A stretch of 64,000 nucleotides of DNA from Candidatus Devosia phytovorans (GCA_029202405.1 CP119312.1:3663001-3727000), one strand, 5' to 3'; positions 26,118-36,193 are shown, counted from the stretch's first letter. Numbers and translations: made by a program. Notes: generated from the sequence alone by a model not told the origin.

Positions 26118-26125
26118 ACTCGTGA
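26118..26125 (+). repeat. 8-bp direct repeat, right edge of accessory island
   Basis: ACTCGTGA, the same word as at 22908-22915, 10 bases after the DUF6527 stop. GC content rises again directly after it. Confidence 0.3.
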
Positions 26126-26181
26126 TGGAACCTCCGACTCTTTCATACCTTGTTGACCATAATTCTCCCGGATCAACAGTC

Positions 26182-26433
26182 ATGCCCACCCTCACCCGCC
26201 TTCACCCCCACGATCGCCACCCCCGTGACGCGGTGATTGTCACCATCCGGCGTGCGCCGGGGCGCATGGTGGCGGATGTGGCGGCGGAAGAGGTGATTGC
26301 CGGGTTTCCGCAGCCGGTGCCGGCAGCGCTGGATTCGGCGGAAAAACTGCGGCAGCAGGCGGGGTTGGAGCGCATCGCCGTCATCGTCGACGATGGCGAC
26401 TGGCGGCCTGAATGGGGCGCCCTCAGCGACTGA
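26182..26433 (+). CDS. Hypothetical protein (83 aa)
   Basis: A small soluble protein, no family recognised. It has a basic N-terminus (LTRLHPHDRHPRD) and the sequence ERIAVIVDDGDWRPEWG near the end. GC content and codon use match the chromosome rather than the island to its left. I chose the ATG at 26182 as the first residue of the well-composed part; an ATG at 26122 would add 20 residues encoded by island-edge sequence. No clear ribosome binding site. Confidence 0.55.
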   Translation: MPTLTRLHPHDRHPRDAVIVTIRRAPGRMVADVAAEEVIAGFPQPVPAALDSAEKLRQQAGLERIAVIVDDGDWRPEWGALSD

Positions 26434-26501
26434 GTTTTCCCCGCCCCTTCGCCCGGGCGTATTCTTCCTGGCGGCGCATGATGCGCTGACAGGAGAGAGA
26501 C

Positions 26502-27002
26502 GTGGCCAAGCCATCCGGGCCCAGACTATCGCGCCGCAAGGCGGACCTGCATGAGGCCCTGCACCTGCGACTGATTCCGCTGTTGCGGCTTGCCGAGGGA
26601 ATGGCGCTTCGTCGGCCCGGGGGCCTTGTGGATGCGCAGATGCGCAGTCTCGCCGAAGCCGCCCTGTTCGACGCCCGCGGCTTTCGTCCCAGGTCCCGGC
26701 ACGAGTGCTTTCCCCATGCCGTCTTGCATTATGCGCCTCTGGCCGGACAGCTGGGTGCGGCGCTGGCCGATCTGGGGGCTTTCCAGGCACGGCATTCGCA
26801 TTGGGATGGAGGGCTCGGGGCTCAGGTCTGGGATGTCGAGGGATCGCTCCTGCCCGTGCGCCGGCTGATGCCAAAATTGACCAATGGCCCGGGGCGCGCC
26901 GCTGCGGCGACGGTCGCCGCCGTGGCAGCCAGGGAAGCGGCCGCGCTTGAGGAAATGCGGCGCAAGGTCGAACTGCGCATCCAACAGTTCCGCAATCGAT
27001 GA
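26502..27002 (+). CDS. Hypothetical protein (166 aa)
   Basis: GTG start with a good AGGAGAGA site 5 bases upstream. The product is basic at the start (MAKPSGPRLSRRKADLHEAL), central part rich in Ala/Leu/His, and ends in a predicted helix rich in Arg and Glu (REAAALEEMRRKVELRIQQ). No membrane segment, no recognised family. It shares the short intergenic hairpin-like CCGCCCCTTCGCCCGGGCG just upstream with no known meaning. Confidence 0.6.
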   Translation: MAKPSGPRLSRRKADLHEALHLRLIPLLRLAEGMALRRPGGLVDAQMRSLAEAALFDARGFRPRSRHECFPHAVLHYAPLAGQLGAALADLGAFQARHSHWDGGLGAQVWDVEGSLLPVRRLMPKLTNGPGRAAAATVAAVAAREAAALEEMRRKVELRIQQFRNR

Positions 27003-27441
27003 CCGAGACACGAATCCCAGATTTCCTGTTTTCTGTCCGGTGTTTGGCCGTCAGGCCATTGAAAATGCCGCGGGAGTTATCCCCCTCTGCCGAGCTGGTC
27101 CTATAATGGCTGTCATCAGTCGGGCGATGATGGGGTTGCAACGATCAACCGCCCGGCGACTGTCGGGAGGGCTGGGGATCGTTACCCGGCCTGGGTCTGC
27201 GGAAAGTAGGTCGGTGTCTATGGCGGCATCGCCGAAAGAGTTCGCCCACCAGAAATCCCGGCGCCCCGAGGCGTGTTGCGTCTCGTTATTATTACTACTC
27301 AGAGGCGTAAGCGCCTCGGGGCTCCATCGTCGATCCGCAACCGGAAGCCAGCTGGCCGGCCGGAACTTTGGCACGTCCATGGCTTGCCTTGGCCGAAGTC
27401 CCGCGCTTAGCTTGCCCCGATTTCCGGAGACCTTTTCCACC
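27003..27441. other. 439-bp gap without a supported gene; holds a strong inverted repeat
   Basis: No ORF here has a convincing start and composition. The main feature is an 11+11 perfect inverted repeat, GCCCCGAGGCG at 27263-27273 and CGCCTCGGGGC at 27312-27322, around a 38-base, partly AT-rich loop (GTTATTATTACTACTC). It could be an RNA structure or a degenerate repeat; no T-run follows on the plus strand. Confidence 0.5.
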
Positions 27442-27906
<465 letters not shown>

Positions 27907-28018
27907 CGCCAATCCTTCAGCGGGCGGAACCGGGTCACGGCGTGTCCGTTGATGGGCCACGGGGCGGAACTCCGGCGCGGGCCTCAACCGCGCTGCCGCA
28001 ATTGAAGGAAACAACAAG

Positions 28019-28663
28019 ATGAAGAAGATCCTTTTGGCCACCGTGGCCACGCTTTCGCTCGCCGCCGCTGTTCCGGCCTTTGCCCAGGACGTGGTGGTCG
28101 GCGTTGAATCGACGGATAATGAAGCGGCCGGCGCCACGATCGGCGCTACCGGTGGCGCTACCACCGGCGCCGTGGCTGGTGGCCTCGTCGGCGGCCCGAT
28201 CGGCGCCGTCATCGGCGGCTTTGCCGGCGCCGTGCTGGGTGCCGAAGCCGGCGTTGCCACGGCCTCGGTCGATTTCGCCTCTGCCAATCCGGTGGAGCCG
28301 ATCTATTTCGATGGCTCGGCCGATATCGGCTATGTGCTGCCGGGTGACGTGGTGGTCTATCCGATCCAGGGCGATCCGGCCTATGGCTATGTCTATGCCA
28401 ATGACCGCGTCTGGATCGTCGACCTGCAGACCCGCGCGCTGGTGCAGTCGCCGGGCTATCTGGTGCCGCAGACTTATAGCGACTATGTCCTCGCCAATCC
28501 GGTCGATCCGATCGATCCCACGGGTGACCTGGTGGTCGGGGAAGTGCTGCCCGATGGCAGCGTGATCCAGACCATTCCGGACTCCCCCTATGGCTATGTC
28601 TATTACGGCGACCGCCCGGCCATGGTGGATTCGCGCACCAATACGGTGATCTGGATCCAGTAA
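28019..28663 (+). CDS. DUF1236 domain protein with glycine-zipper segment
   Basis: A 214-residue exported protein. Signal peptide 1-22 (ends AVPAFAQ); a glycine-zipper segment around residues 40-78 (GGATTGAVAGGLVGGPIGAV onward) able to insert in or line a membrane; then two DUF1236 repeats, seen as YVLPGDVVVYPIQ...YGYVYANDRVWIVDLQTR and its second copy ending in TNTVIWIQ. Probably an outer-membrane or periplasmic structural protein; no function is known. AAGGAA precedes the ATG by about 9 bases and a strong terminator follows. Confidence 0.85.
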   Translation: MKKILLATVATLSLAAAVPAFAQDVVVGVESTDNEAAGATIGATGGATTGAVAGGLVGGPIGAVIGGFAGAVLGAEAGVATASVDFASANPVEPIYFDGSADIGYVLPGDVVVYPIQGDPAYGYVYANDRVWIVDLQTRALVQSPGYLVPQTYSDYVLANPVDPIDPTGDLVVGEVLPDGSVIQTIPDSPYGYVYYGDRPAMVDSRTNTVIWIQ

Positions 28664-28686
28664 CTTCTGGCATCCATACCCTGATA

Positions 28687-28721
28687 AAGCCGCCCGGTTC
28701 ACGCCGGGCGGCTTCGTTTTT
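28687..28721 (+). terminator. Intrinsic terminator after the DUF1236 gene
   Basis: AAGCCGCCCGG-TTCACG-CCGGGCGGCTT gives an 11-bp perfect stem with a 6-base loop, followed by CGTTTTT. Confidence 0.9.
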
Positions 28722-28774
28722 GCCGGGCCGCATGCGATAAACTTATCCCCGCCTGCCAGAACCGGATCATACTC

Positions 28775-29068
28775 GTGAGTGACAAGCCAAAGCTGCGCAT
28801 TACCTATTGTACGCAATGCAACTGGCTGCTGCGCTCGGCCTGGATGGCGCAGGAGGTGCTTTCCACCTTTGCGCTGGAAATGGGTGAGGTGAGCCTGGTG
28901 CCGGGGACCGGCGGGATTTTCGAGATTGCGCTCGACGACACGCTGATCTGGGAGCGCAAGCGGGATGGTGGTTTTCCCGATGTGAAACAGCTCAAACAGC
29001 TGGTGCGCGACCGCATCGACCCGGAGCGAAGCCTCGGTCACATCGACGGGCATAAGGCAGGCGACTGA
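28775..29068 (+). CDS. SelT/SelW/SelH (Rdx) family protein
   Basis: A 97-residue thioredoxin-like protein. It opens with ITYCTQCNWLLRSAWMAQE, the Rdx CxxC motif with two cysteines where some homologues have selenocysteine, and continues with LVPGTGGIFEIALDD and GFPDVKQLKQLVRDRI. Probably a small redox protein; partners unknown. GTG start without a clear ribosome binding site. It lies upstream of the MurU-like gene with 38 bases between. Confidence 0.88.
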   Translation: MSDKPKLRITYCTQCNWLLRSAWMAQEVLSTFALEMGEVSLVPGTGGIFEIALDDTLIWERKRDGGFPDVKQLKQLVRDRIDPERSLGHIDGHKAGD

Positions 29069-29106
29069 GGCTGGACATCGGACACGGCGAACGGTCTTAT
29101 CCGGCC

Positions 29107-29757
29107 ATGAAAGACCGATTCCCCGATGTCATGCTGCTCACCGCCGGCCAGGAGCGGGCCCTGACCCCGATCGCCGGCCTGCCGCTGGTCGAGCGCATCA
29201 TGGCCAATGCAAAAGCCGAAGGCGCGACGCATTTCGTGGCCAATGGGTTTGCCGGCGACCACGGGATCCTCGCCCATTTCGGGGGCCTGGTGAAAGTCAG
29301 CCGGCAGGAGCAGGACCTCGGCAGCGGCGGCGGCGTCAAATGGGCCCTGCCCATGCTGCATTCGGACCCGTTCCTGGTCATGGACCTCAACGGCTTCTGG
29401 CCCGCCGGCGCTGACACTCCGCTGCAGCGCATGCGCGAACGCCATTCCGGCCCTGACGACGTGGTCCTCCTCTGCGCCCACCCACGGCAAGCCATCGGCT
29501 TTTCCCGCAGCCACGACTTCTGCCTTTCGCCGCAGGGCCTGATCACCAATGACTATGGCGCCCCGGTGATCTACGCCGGCCTGGCCCTCATCGGCAAAGC
29601 CGCCTTCGCTAGGGCGAACGGCACATTCGCGCTAGACACGCTGTTCGACGCAGCGATGGAGCGCGAAATCCTCCATGGCGTCGCGCTCGACGCACCCTGG
29701 TTCAGCGTGGTCGATGACGCCGGGCTTGCGGCAGTCGAAAGGCAGCTCACGCCATGA
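29107..29757 (+). CDS. MurU-like nucleotidyltransferase, probably inactive
   Basis: A 216-residue protein aligned by eye with the MurNAc-1-phosphate uridylyltransferase family of the tsaE-amgK-murU-addB cluster: SGGGVKWALPML, PVIYAGLALIGKAAF and the end FDAAMEREILHGVALDAPWFSVV all fit. However, the nucleotide signature (normally LAAGxGxRMxPLT...PKP) reads LLTAGQERALTPIAGLPL, without the RM, the T after PL and the PK lysine; the metal-site NSD/NGD region reads MDLNGFW; the late HVGTP turn reads SVVDDAG. tsaE and amgK are absent upstream. It overlaps addB by 4 bases (ATGA), so it may persist for coupling or have a new role. Confidence 0.75.
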   Translation: MKDRFPDVMLLTAGQERALTPIAGLPLVERIMANAKAEGATHFVANGFAGDHGILAHFGGLVKVSRQEQDLGSGGGVKWALPMLHSDPFLVMDLNGFWPAGADTPLQRMRERHSGPDDVVLLCAHPRQAIGFSRSHDFCLSPQGLITNDYGAPVIYAGLALIGKAAFARANGTFALDTLFDAAMEREILHGVALDAPWFSVVDDAGLAAVERQLTP

Positions 29758-32700
29758 CGCTCTATTCCATCGCCCCGCATGCAAAATTCCTGCGGGTACT
29801 GGCCGAGAAGATCCAGGATGGCACCTTGCTCGGTGGCGCCGACCGGAGCAGCCCGTTCTGGCTGAGCGATGTCACGGTCATCCTGCCGACACGACGGGCC
29901 AAGCTGGTGCTGGCGGAAGAGTTCAACCGCCTGGGCCATGGCCTGCTGCCCGATATCCGCACCTTTGGTGGCGAGGTCGAGGATGAAGAGCCCTTCCTGC
30001 CGCCCTTCGATGCGCCCACGCCCTTGCCGGCTGCCAGCGGCCTCAAGCGGCGGCTGGTGCTGTCGAGCCTTGTCCACGGCTGGGCCAATTCTCCAGATGG
30101 CAAGCGCGCCTTTTCCAGCCCCCCGACGGCCGGAGAAATCCTCTCCATGGCGGATTCGCTGGGCACGCTGATAGATGATCTGCATACCGAAGAGCTCGGG
30201 CCCGATGCCATTGCGGCGATTGCGCCAGACCTGTCTGGCGAGATCGGCGAATATTGGCAGCAGACGCTGGGCTTTCTCGATATCGCCCTGCGCTACTGGC
30301 CAGAGCGGCTCGACGCCGACGGACAGGCCGATGTCGCTGCCCTGCGCGGGCAAAGGCTCGACCGGCAGGCGGAATCCGCGCATCTCGTCTATGGCGACCG
30401 GCCGGTGATCGCTGCCGGTTCGACCGGCTCGATTGCGGCCACGGCGCGCCTGCTCAAGGCGGTGCATAGGCTGCCGCGCGGCGCCGTCGTGCTGCCGGGG
30501 CTCGATTGCAGCCTCACGACCGACGACCACGCAGCGTTGCTCGAACCCAGGCATGCACCGCATGGGCATCCGCAATATGGCCTGGCGCGGCTGTTGCGGG
30601 CCTTGGGCGCAGGCATTGCCGAGGTGACCGAACTGGCTGCCGAACCATCGCCACGCACCGTGCTGGTCAATCACGCCCTGGCGCTGACCAGGGACACGGC
30701 GCGCTGGGCCGAGCAGCGGCTATCGCCCGAGGCATTGGAACAGGCGGGCCAAGGCCTCTCGGTCATCCGGGCGCGTAATGAGGACGAGGAAGCCCGCGCC
30801 GTGGCGCTGGCGGCGCGGCAGGCCCTGGCCGAGGGCAAGACGGCGGGCGTCATCACGCCGGACCGCAATCTGGCCCGGCGTATCGCCGCCGAACTGCGCC
30901 GCTTCGAAATCGAGGTCGACGACGCGGCCGGCGTGCCGCTGTTCCAGTCGGCAACGGGGCGGCTGCTACGGCAGATCCTGGCGCTGGCCGGGAGCGATTG
31001 CGCGGCCGTGGATCTGGTGGCGCTGTTGCGCAATCGGGCGACCAGTTTCGGGCTTGGCCGTGGTGCGATTGCCGAGCTGGCCGATGACGTTGAGCTGGGC
31101 CTGTTGCGCGGACAGCGGCCCAATCCGGGGCTGGCGGGCCTGCGGGCGCTGCTCGTTGCCAATCTCGACGAGACGACGAAATATCCGGCGCGGCGCCTGA
31201 AGCCAGCCGACGGTCCGCGGATCGAAGCCCTGTTCCTGCGCATCGAGGCGGCCCTCAACCCGCTGCGCGCGGTGATCGGGCAATCCTCCATCAAGGCCGG
31301 CGACTTTGCCGCAGCCCTGGGTGCTGCCTTTGCGGTAGTGACCGATGGCGAAGACATGCCGGGTCAGAAGGAACTGGCGGAGTGGGCAAAACAGATGGCC
31401 CAGCATGCCAATGAGGGGCATGGCTTTACCCCGATCCAGCTCGATGGCGTGCTGTCGGCGCTGATGACCGGTTTCCAGGTCCGCACCCGCGAGGATCGCC
31501 GGCAGGACATTGCCATCTGGGGCCAGCTCGAGGCCCGCCTGATGCATCCGGACCTGCTGATCCTTTCGGCGCTCAACGAGGACAAATGGCCGGAGGCGGC
31601 CGATCCCGGCCCCTGGCTCAGTCGCGGCATGCGGCTGGCGGCCGGGCTGCAACCGCCGGAGCGCCTGCAGGGTCTGGCGGCGCATGACTTTGCCCAGGCG
31701 ATCGGCAATGCCGAGGTGATCGTCAGCTTCTCCGACCGCGTGGGGTCGAGCCCGGCCATTGCCTCGCGGCTGGTGCAGCGGCTGGAAGCCTTTGCCGGCG
31801 GCGAGGCCTTCAAGAGCTGGCAGCTTAAGGGCGAGACGTGGCTCGATCAGGCGCGGCGGCTTGATGCGGTGACCGAGACCAAAGCCGCACCGCGTCCCAT
31901 GCCCAATCCGCCGGCCGGGCAACGACCGCGGGCGCTGTCGATCACCGAGATCGAGACGCTGATGCGCTCGCCCTATGACGTCTATGCCAAGCATGTGCTC
32001 AAGCTCCGCCCGCTCGATCCGCTTGGGGAAGCGCCTGATGTGCGCGAACGCGGCACGATCATCCATGCGATCTTTGGCGATTTCGTCGAGCAGGGCCATT
32101 CGGTGATGGATGATGGCGCGCTGGATATTCTCGAAACGATCGCGAAGGAAAAGTTCGGCGGCCTCGAAGCGATTGCCGAGCGCCGCGATATCTGGCTACG
32201 ACGCTTCTCCACCGCGGCGCGGCAGTTCCTCGATTACGAGCGGGCGCGCGAGCCACAGGTGAAACAGCGTCACGCCGAGATCGACGGGCAATGGCAGCTG
32301 CGGCTGGCCGAGCCGTTCAAGATCTCCGGCCGGGCCGATCGCGTCGACGAGCTCCGTGACGGTACGCTCGAAATCATCGACTTCAAGACCGGCTCGCCCC
32401 CGGCCAAGGGGCCGATGCAGGCCTTCGAAGTGCCGCAACTGCTGCTGGAAGCGCAGATGGCCAGGGCTGGTGCCCTCGACAAGCTGACCCCGGCCGATAC
32501 CTCGGCGCTGACCTATATCAAGGTGGGCCTTGGCCCCGATGCCTTCACACCGAAGCCGTTCATTGCGTCGGATGGCCATGACATCATGAGCGCGGCCGAC
32601 GAGATCGCCCGCCGCATGCAAGCCCATATCGAGCACTTCCTGCTGCGCGACACGCCGATGCCGTCTCGGCTGTTGCCCATGGCGGGGCAGCGCTTTGCCG

Positions 32701-32768
32701 GGCCCTATGATCACCTGGCGCGCGTTGCCGAATGGACCGCCGTCGATGGCGCGGAGGATGGCGAATGA
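29754..32768 (+). CDS. addB: Double-strand break repair protein AddB
   Basis: A 1004-residue subunit of the AddAB helicase-nuclease that processes DNA ends for RecA. The N-terminal inactivated helicase-like domain has no intact Walker A; the C-terminal RecB-type nuclease is seen as VRERGTIIHAIFGDFVEQG, then GRADRVDELRDGTLEIIDFKTG with the catalytic Asp and Lys (DFKTG). It overlaps addA by ATGA. Alphaproteobacterial AddB differs in sequence from the Bacillus form, but gene order and length fit. Confidence 0.93.
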   Translation: MTLYSIAPHAKFLRVLAEKIQDGTLLGGADRSSPFWLSDVTVILPTRRAKLVLAEEFNRLGHGLLPDIRTFGGEVEDEEPFLPPFDAPTPLPAASGLKRRLVLSSLVHGWANSPDGKRAFSSPPTAGEILSMADSLGTLIDDLHTEELGPDAIAAIAPDLSGEIGEYWQQTLGFLDIALRYWPERLDADGQADVAALRGQRLDRQAESAHLVYGDRPVIAAGSTGSIAATARLLKAVHRLPRGAVVLPGLDCSLTTDDHAALLEPRHAPHGHPQYGLARLLRALGAGIAEVTELAAEPSPRTVLVNHALALTRDTARWAEQRLSPEALEQAGQGLSVIRARNEDEEARAVALAARQALAEGKTAGVITPDRNLARRIAAELRRFEIEVDDAAGVPLFQSATGRLLRQILALAGSDCAAVDLVALLRNRATSFGLGRGAIAELADDVELGLLRGQRPNPGLAGLRALLVANLDETTKYPARRLKPADGPRIEALFLRIEAALNPLRAVIGQSSIKAGDFAAALGAAFAVVTDGEDMPGQKELAEWAKQMAQHANEGHGFTPIQLDGVLSALMTGFQVRTREDRRQDIAIWGQLEARLMHPDLLILSALNEDKWPEAADPGPWLSRGMRLAAGLQPPERLQGLAAHDFAQAIGNAEVIVSFSDRVGSSPAIASRLVQRLEAFAGGEAFKSWQLKGETWLDQARRLDAVTETKAAPRPMPNPPAGQRPRALSITEIETLMRSPYDVYAKHVLKLRPLDPLGEAPDVRERGTIIHAIFGDFVEQGHSVMDDGALDILETIAKEKFGGLEAIAERRDIWLRRFSTAARQFLDYERAREPQVKQRHAEIDGQWQLRLAEPFKISGRADRVDELRDGTLEIIDFKTGSPPAKGPMQAFEVPQLLLEAQMARAGALDKLTPADTSALTYIKVGLGPDAFTPKPFIASDGHDIMSAADEIARRMQAHIEHFLLRDTPMPSRLLPMAGQRFAGPYDHLARVAEWTAVDGAEDGE

Positions 32769-35700
32769 GCGAGCGTGGCACGCTGCAGGTTCCGTCCGAC
32801 ACCAGTCGCAACCAGGCGCGAGCGGCTGATCCCAACTGGTCGATCTGGGTGTCGGCCAATGCCGGTTCGGGCAAGACCTATGTTCTCACCCAGCGCGTGC
32901 TGCGCCTGCTTTTGGCGGGCGTCGAGCCGCAGGCGATCCTCTGCCTCACCTATACCAAGGCCGCTGCCGCCGAAATGCGCCGCCGCGTGGCGCAGCGCCT
33001 CGGCGAATGGGCGGTGATGGACGAGGCGGCGCTGGATGCAGAACTGACGAAAATCGAAGGCCAGAACTATCCGAAACTGCTGCGCGAACGCGCCAGAACC
33101 CTGTTTGCACGAGCGCTGGAAACGCCGGGCGGGCTCAAGATCGTCACCATCCATGCCTTTTGCGAATCGGTGCTGCACCGCTTTCCGCTCGAAGCACGGG
33201 TGCCCTATGATTTTTCGGTCATCGAGGATGACGAGCGCAGCGCCATGCTGCTGTCGGCGCGCGAGACGGTGATGGCGCAGGGGATTGGCGTGGCCGGCGC
33301 GGTGGAGACGCTGTTCGAAACCCTGAGTGACGACCAGATCCGTTCTTCGATCGATGCGGCGCTCAGCGATGGGCGCAAGCTCAAGGCGGTGCTGGCCGAT
33401 CCGGCCCAGGCCAAGATCAATCTGGCGCGCGTTGCGGGGGCAACCTCGCCGCTGGCCGAGCTCGAAGCTGCCATCGTGGGAGAGCGTCTTGTCGGGCCGA
33501 GCGAAATCACCCGCCTCTTCGCCATCTGCCCGCCCAAGGGCGGCAATCGAAGCCTCGAAGACAAGCTGGCGGCGCTCGATCTGGCGGCCCCCTCACCCAA
33601 GGGCTGGATGCGTGCCTTTCTCACCGCCGACGAGACGGTGCCGGCGCGCTTTCCGGTCAAGGCTGTTGGCAATGCCGATCCAGATCTAGCCGATAGGCTG
33701 ATCGCAGAAGCGGAGAGGCTCGCCGCCATCGCCGAAGCCCGGCGGGCGACATCGCTGGTCGAGCGCAGCCATGCCCTACTCGACATCGTCGGCGCCATCG
33801 CGCGCCAATACGAGCAGCGCAAGCGGGCCCGCTCGCTGCTCGATTTCGACGATCTCGTCGAAAAGCTTGCCGATCTCTTCGAGCATGAGTCCGGCGAATG
33901 GGTGCGCTACAAGCTCGACGCCGGCATCGACCATATTTTGGTGGATGAAAGCCAGGACACCAATGGCGAGCAATGGCGCGTAGTCAAAGCCATAGCCGAC
34001 GAATATTTCGCAGGAGCCGGCGCGGTGCAACGGCCGCGTTCGCTGTTTGCCGTGGGTGACCAGAAACAGTCGATCTATTCATTTCAGGGCGCCGAGCCGG
34101 CGCTGTTCGGCGAGACTGGCCGCGCCTATGCGAAACAGGCTGCGGCAGCCGAGGCCGATTTCCAGCCGGTACCCCTGCGCACCAGTTTCCGCACCCTGCC
34201 GGAAATCCTCAATGCGGTGGATCTGGTCAGCGACAATCCGGCCATCCAGGCGGCCCTGCTCGAAGACGAGAAAGTGCATCACGATACGGCCCGCACCATG
34301 CGCGGCGGCAGCGTGACGCTGTGGCCACCGCTGCAGCAGGCGGCCGGTGCTCCTGCGGGCACGGACTGGCCGACAACGGCGCTCGAAACCGAAAAGTCCG
34401 CGCCGCGCCTCGTGGCCGAACGCATTGCCCGCGAGATCAAGAGCTGGATCGAACAGAAGCGGCCGCTCACCGGCCGTGGCCGGGCGATAACCGCCGATGA
34501 CGTGCTGATCCTTGTGCAATCGCGCGGGTCGGTGTTCCAGGAGGTGATCCGTGCGCTGCGACTGGCCGAGCTGCCAACGCCCGGCGCCGACCGGCTGAAG
34601 GTCACCGGCCATATTGCCGTGATGGACATGCTGGCGCTGTGCGACGTGCTGCTCAACACCGCCGATGACCTGCAATTGGCGGCCCTGCTGCGTTCGCCGC
34701 TGTTTGATGTCGACGAGGATGCGCTGCATGCCCTGTCGCAGCCGCGGGCGAGGGGCGAGACGCTGTGGCAGGCGCTGGCGCATTGCGCCGAGCCGGCCTG
34801 TGTCGAGGCGCATGCGCGGCTGTTTCGCTGGCGCAGTTCGCTCGATTTCGAGCGGCCCTTCGAGTTTCTGGCGCAGGTGCTTTATGCCGAAGGCGGGCTC
34901 AAGCGTTTCCATGCCCGGCTGGGCGGGGAAGTGGACGATGTGCTTGCCGAGCTCCTGTCGCTGGCGCTCGATCATGAACAGGGCACGCAGCCGAGCCTGC
35001 AGGGTTTTGTCTCGGGCATGCGGCAGCGCTCGGGGACGATCAAGCGCGAATTGCCCGAGGCCGGTGGCGGCGTTCGGGTGATGACCGTGCATGGCGCCAA
35101 GGGGCTCGAAGCGCCGATTGTCATCCTGGCCGATGCCGCCAGCAAGCAGCGCGGCAATATGGTGAGCAAGCCGGTCTATGTGGTCGACGATGCCACCACC
35201 GGGCCTTTCCTCGTCCATGCCAGCGGCGCCGGCGGGCATCTGCCGTCGACCCTGCCCTTCAAGCAGGCGGTGGACGATAATATCACCGCCGAATATTGGC
35301 GCCGGCTTTATGTCGGCATGACGCGGGCCGAGGACGAGCTCTATGTCACCGGCGCGCTGACACCCGGCTCGGATGCGACCAAGCAATTGGCCGGGAGCTG
35401 GTATGAAGCGATCGAGATGGCGCTGCGACCGCTGTCCGAAAGCGTTCTGGACAGTGAGGGCCGCGAGAGTGCGCTGATCTATCCGCGTGACCGCGTGGCG
35501 CCGCTGCCGGCGCTGGCCGCCAGCCGTGACGCCGCATTGGCGCACCAGCCCCTGCTGCTCGATCCCGTGCCCGCGCCGGCTGTCGCCGAGCCGATGTCGC
35601 CTTCGACGGCCGAGAAGCGCTCAACGCGCGTCGAGGCGCTCGATAGCCTGGCTGAACAGGTGCGCGAGGCCGAGGCGGCACGGCGCGAGGGCATTGCGCT

Positions 35701-36193
35701 GCATGCCATGCTGCAGCATCTGACCCGCGTCGAGCGTGACCTCTGGGCACAGGTGGTACCCAAGGCGCTCGTTGCGCTACTGCCCGACAATCCCGAACTG
35801 CATCAGCGCATTGGCGAAAAAGCCGTTTCCATCCTGACACGGGCCGAGCTCGGGGCGTATTTTGGCGCGACGAGCCGTGCCGAACTGCCCTTCATGCTCA
35901 AGGCAGAGCGCGACGGGAAAGAGGTTGTCCTTGGCGGGCGGATGGACCGGCTGGTCATTGACGAGCATGGGGTAACAGTGATCGACTACAAATCCGACGC
36001 GTCGGTGCCCGAGGGGCCGGGTGGCGTGAAGGGGAACTATCTGACGCAGCTCGGATTATATGCACTGGTTGCAGGTCAGCTTTTCCCCGGACGAACCGTG
36101 CGCGCGGCGATACTATGGACACAACTGGAATCATTGATGTTTCTGCCTCCTGAACAGCTTGCGGCAGCTACGCGGGGCTTCACCATGCGGTGA
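32765..36193 (+). CDS. addA: Double-strand break repair helicase-nuclease AddA
   Basis: A 1142-residue UvrD/Rep-type helicase with a C-terminal nuclease. Walker A ANAGSGKT at residues 31-38, the box CLTYTKAAAAEMRRRV, motif II LVDESQDTNGEQW, motif GDQKQSIYSFQGA, motif V VMTVHGAKGLEAPIV, motif VI LYVGMTRAEDELYV, and near the end the nuclease triad GGRMDRLVIDEHGVTVIDYKSD. The start within the addB stop (ATGA) is preferred over an in-frame ATG at 32732. With AddB it forms the RecBCD-like complex that also degrades invading linear DNA. Confidence 0.96.
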   Translation: MSERGTLQVPSDTSRNQARAADPNWSIWVSANAGSGKTYVLTQRVLRLLLAGVEPQAILCLTYTKAAAAEMRRRVAQRLGEWAVMDEAALDAELTKIEGQNYPKLLRERARTLFARALETPGGLKIVTIHAFCESVLHRFPLEARVPYDFSVIEDDERSAMLLSARETVMAQGIGVAGAVETLFETLSDDQIRSSIDAALSDGRKLKAVLADPAQAKINLARVAGATSPLAELEAAIVGERLVGPSEITRLFAICPPKGGNRSLEDKLAALDLAAPSPKGWMRAFLTADETVPARFPVKAVGNADPDLADRLIAEAERLAAIAEARRATSLVERSHALLDIVGAIARQYEQRKRARSLLDFDDLVEKLADLFEHESGEWVRYKLDAGIDHILVDESQDTNGEQWRVVKAIADEYFAGAGAVQRPRSLFAVGDQKQSIYSFQGAEPALFGETGRAYAKQAAAAEADFQPVPLRTSFRTLPEILNAVDLVSDNPAIQAALLEDEKVHHDTARTMRGGSVTLWPPLQQAAGAPAGTDWPTTALETEKSAPRLVAERIAREIKSWIEQKRPLTGRGRAITADDVLILVQSRGSVFQEVIRALRLAELPTPGADRLKVTGHIAVMDMLALCDVLLNTADDLQLAALLRSPLFDVDEDALHALSQPRARGETLWQALAHCAEPACVEAHARLFRWRSSLDFERPFEFLAQVLYAEGGLKRFHARLGGEVDDVLAELLSLALDHEQGTQPSLQGFVSGMRQRSGTIKRELPEAGGGVRVMTVHGAKGLEAPIVILADAASKQRGNMVSKPVYVVDDATTGPFLVHASGAGGHLPSTLPFKQAVDDNITAEYWRRLYVGMTRAEDELYVTGALTPGSDATKQLAGSWYEAIEMALRPLSESVLDSEGRESALIYPRDRVAPLPALAASRDAALAHQPLLLDPVPAPAVAEPMSPSTAEKRSTRVEALDSLAEQVREAEAARREGIALHAMLQHLTRVERDLWAQVVPKALVALLPDNPELHQRIGEKAVSILTRAELGAYFGATSRAELPFMLKAERDGKEVVLGGRMDRLVIDEHGVTVIDYKSDASVPEGPGGVKGNYLTQLGLYALVAGQLFPGRTVRAAILWTQLESLMFLPPEQLAAATRGFTMR

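Noticed and set aside
27190..27235. Short words like the ends of 5S rRNA (AGTAGGTCG and GTGTCTATGGCG)
   Set aside because: Only 9- and 12-base matches in the wrong order; no 5S fold and no rRNA context.
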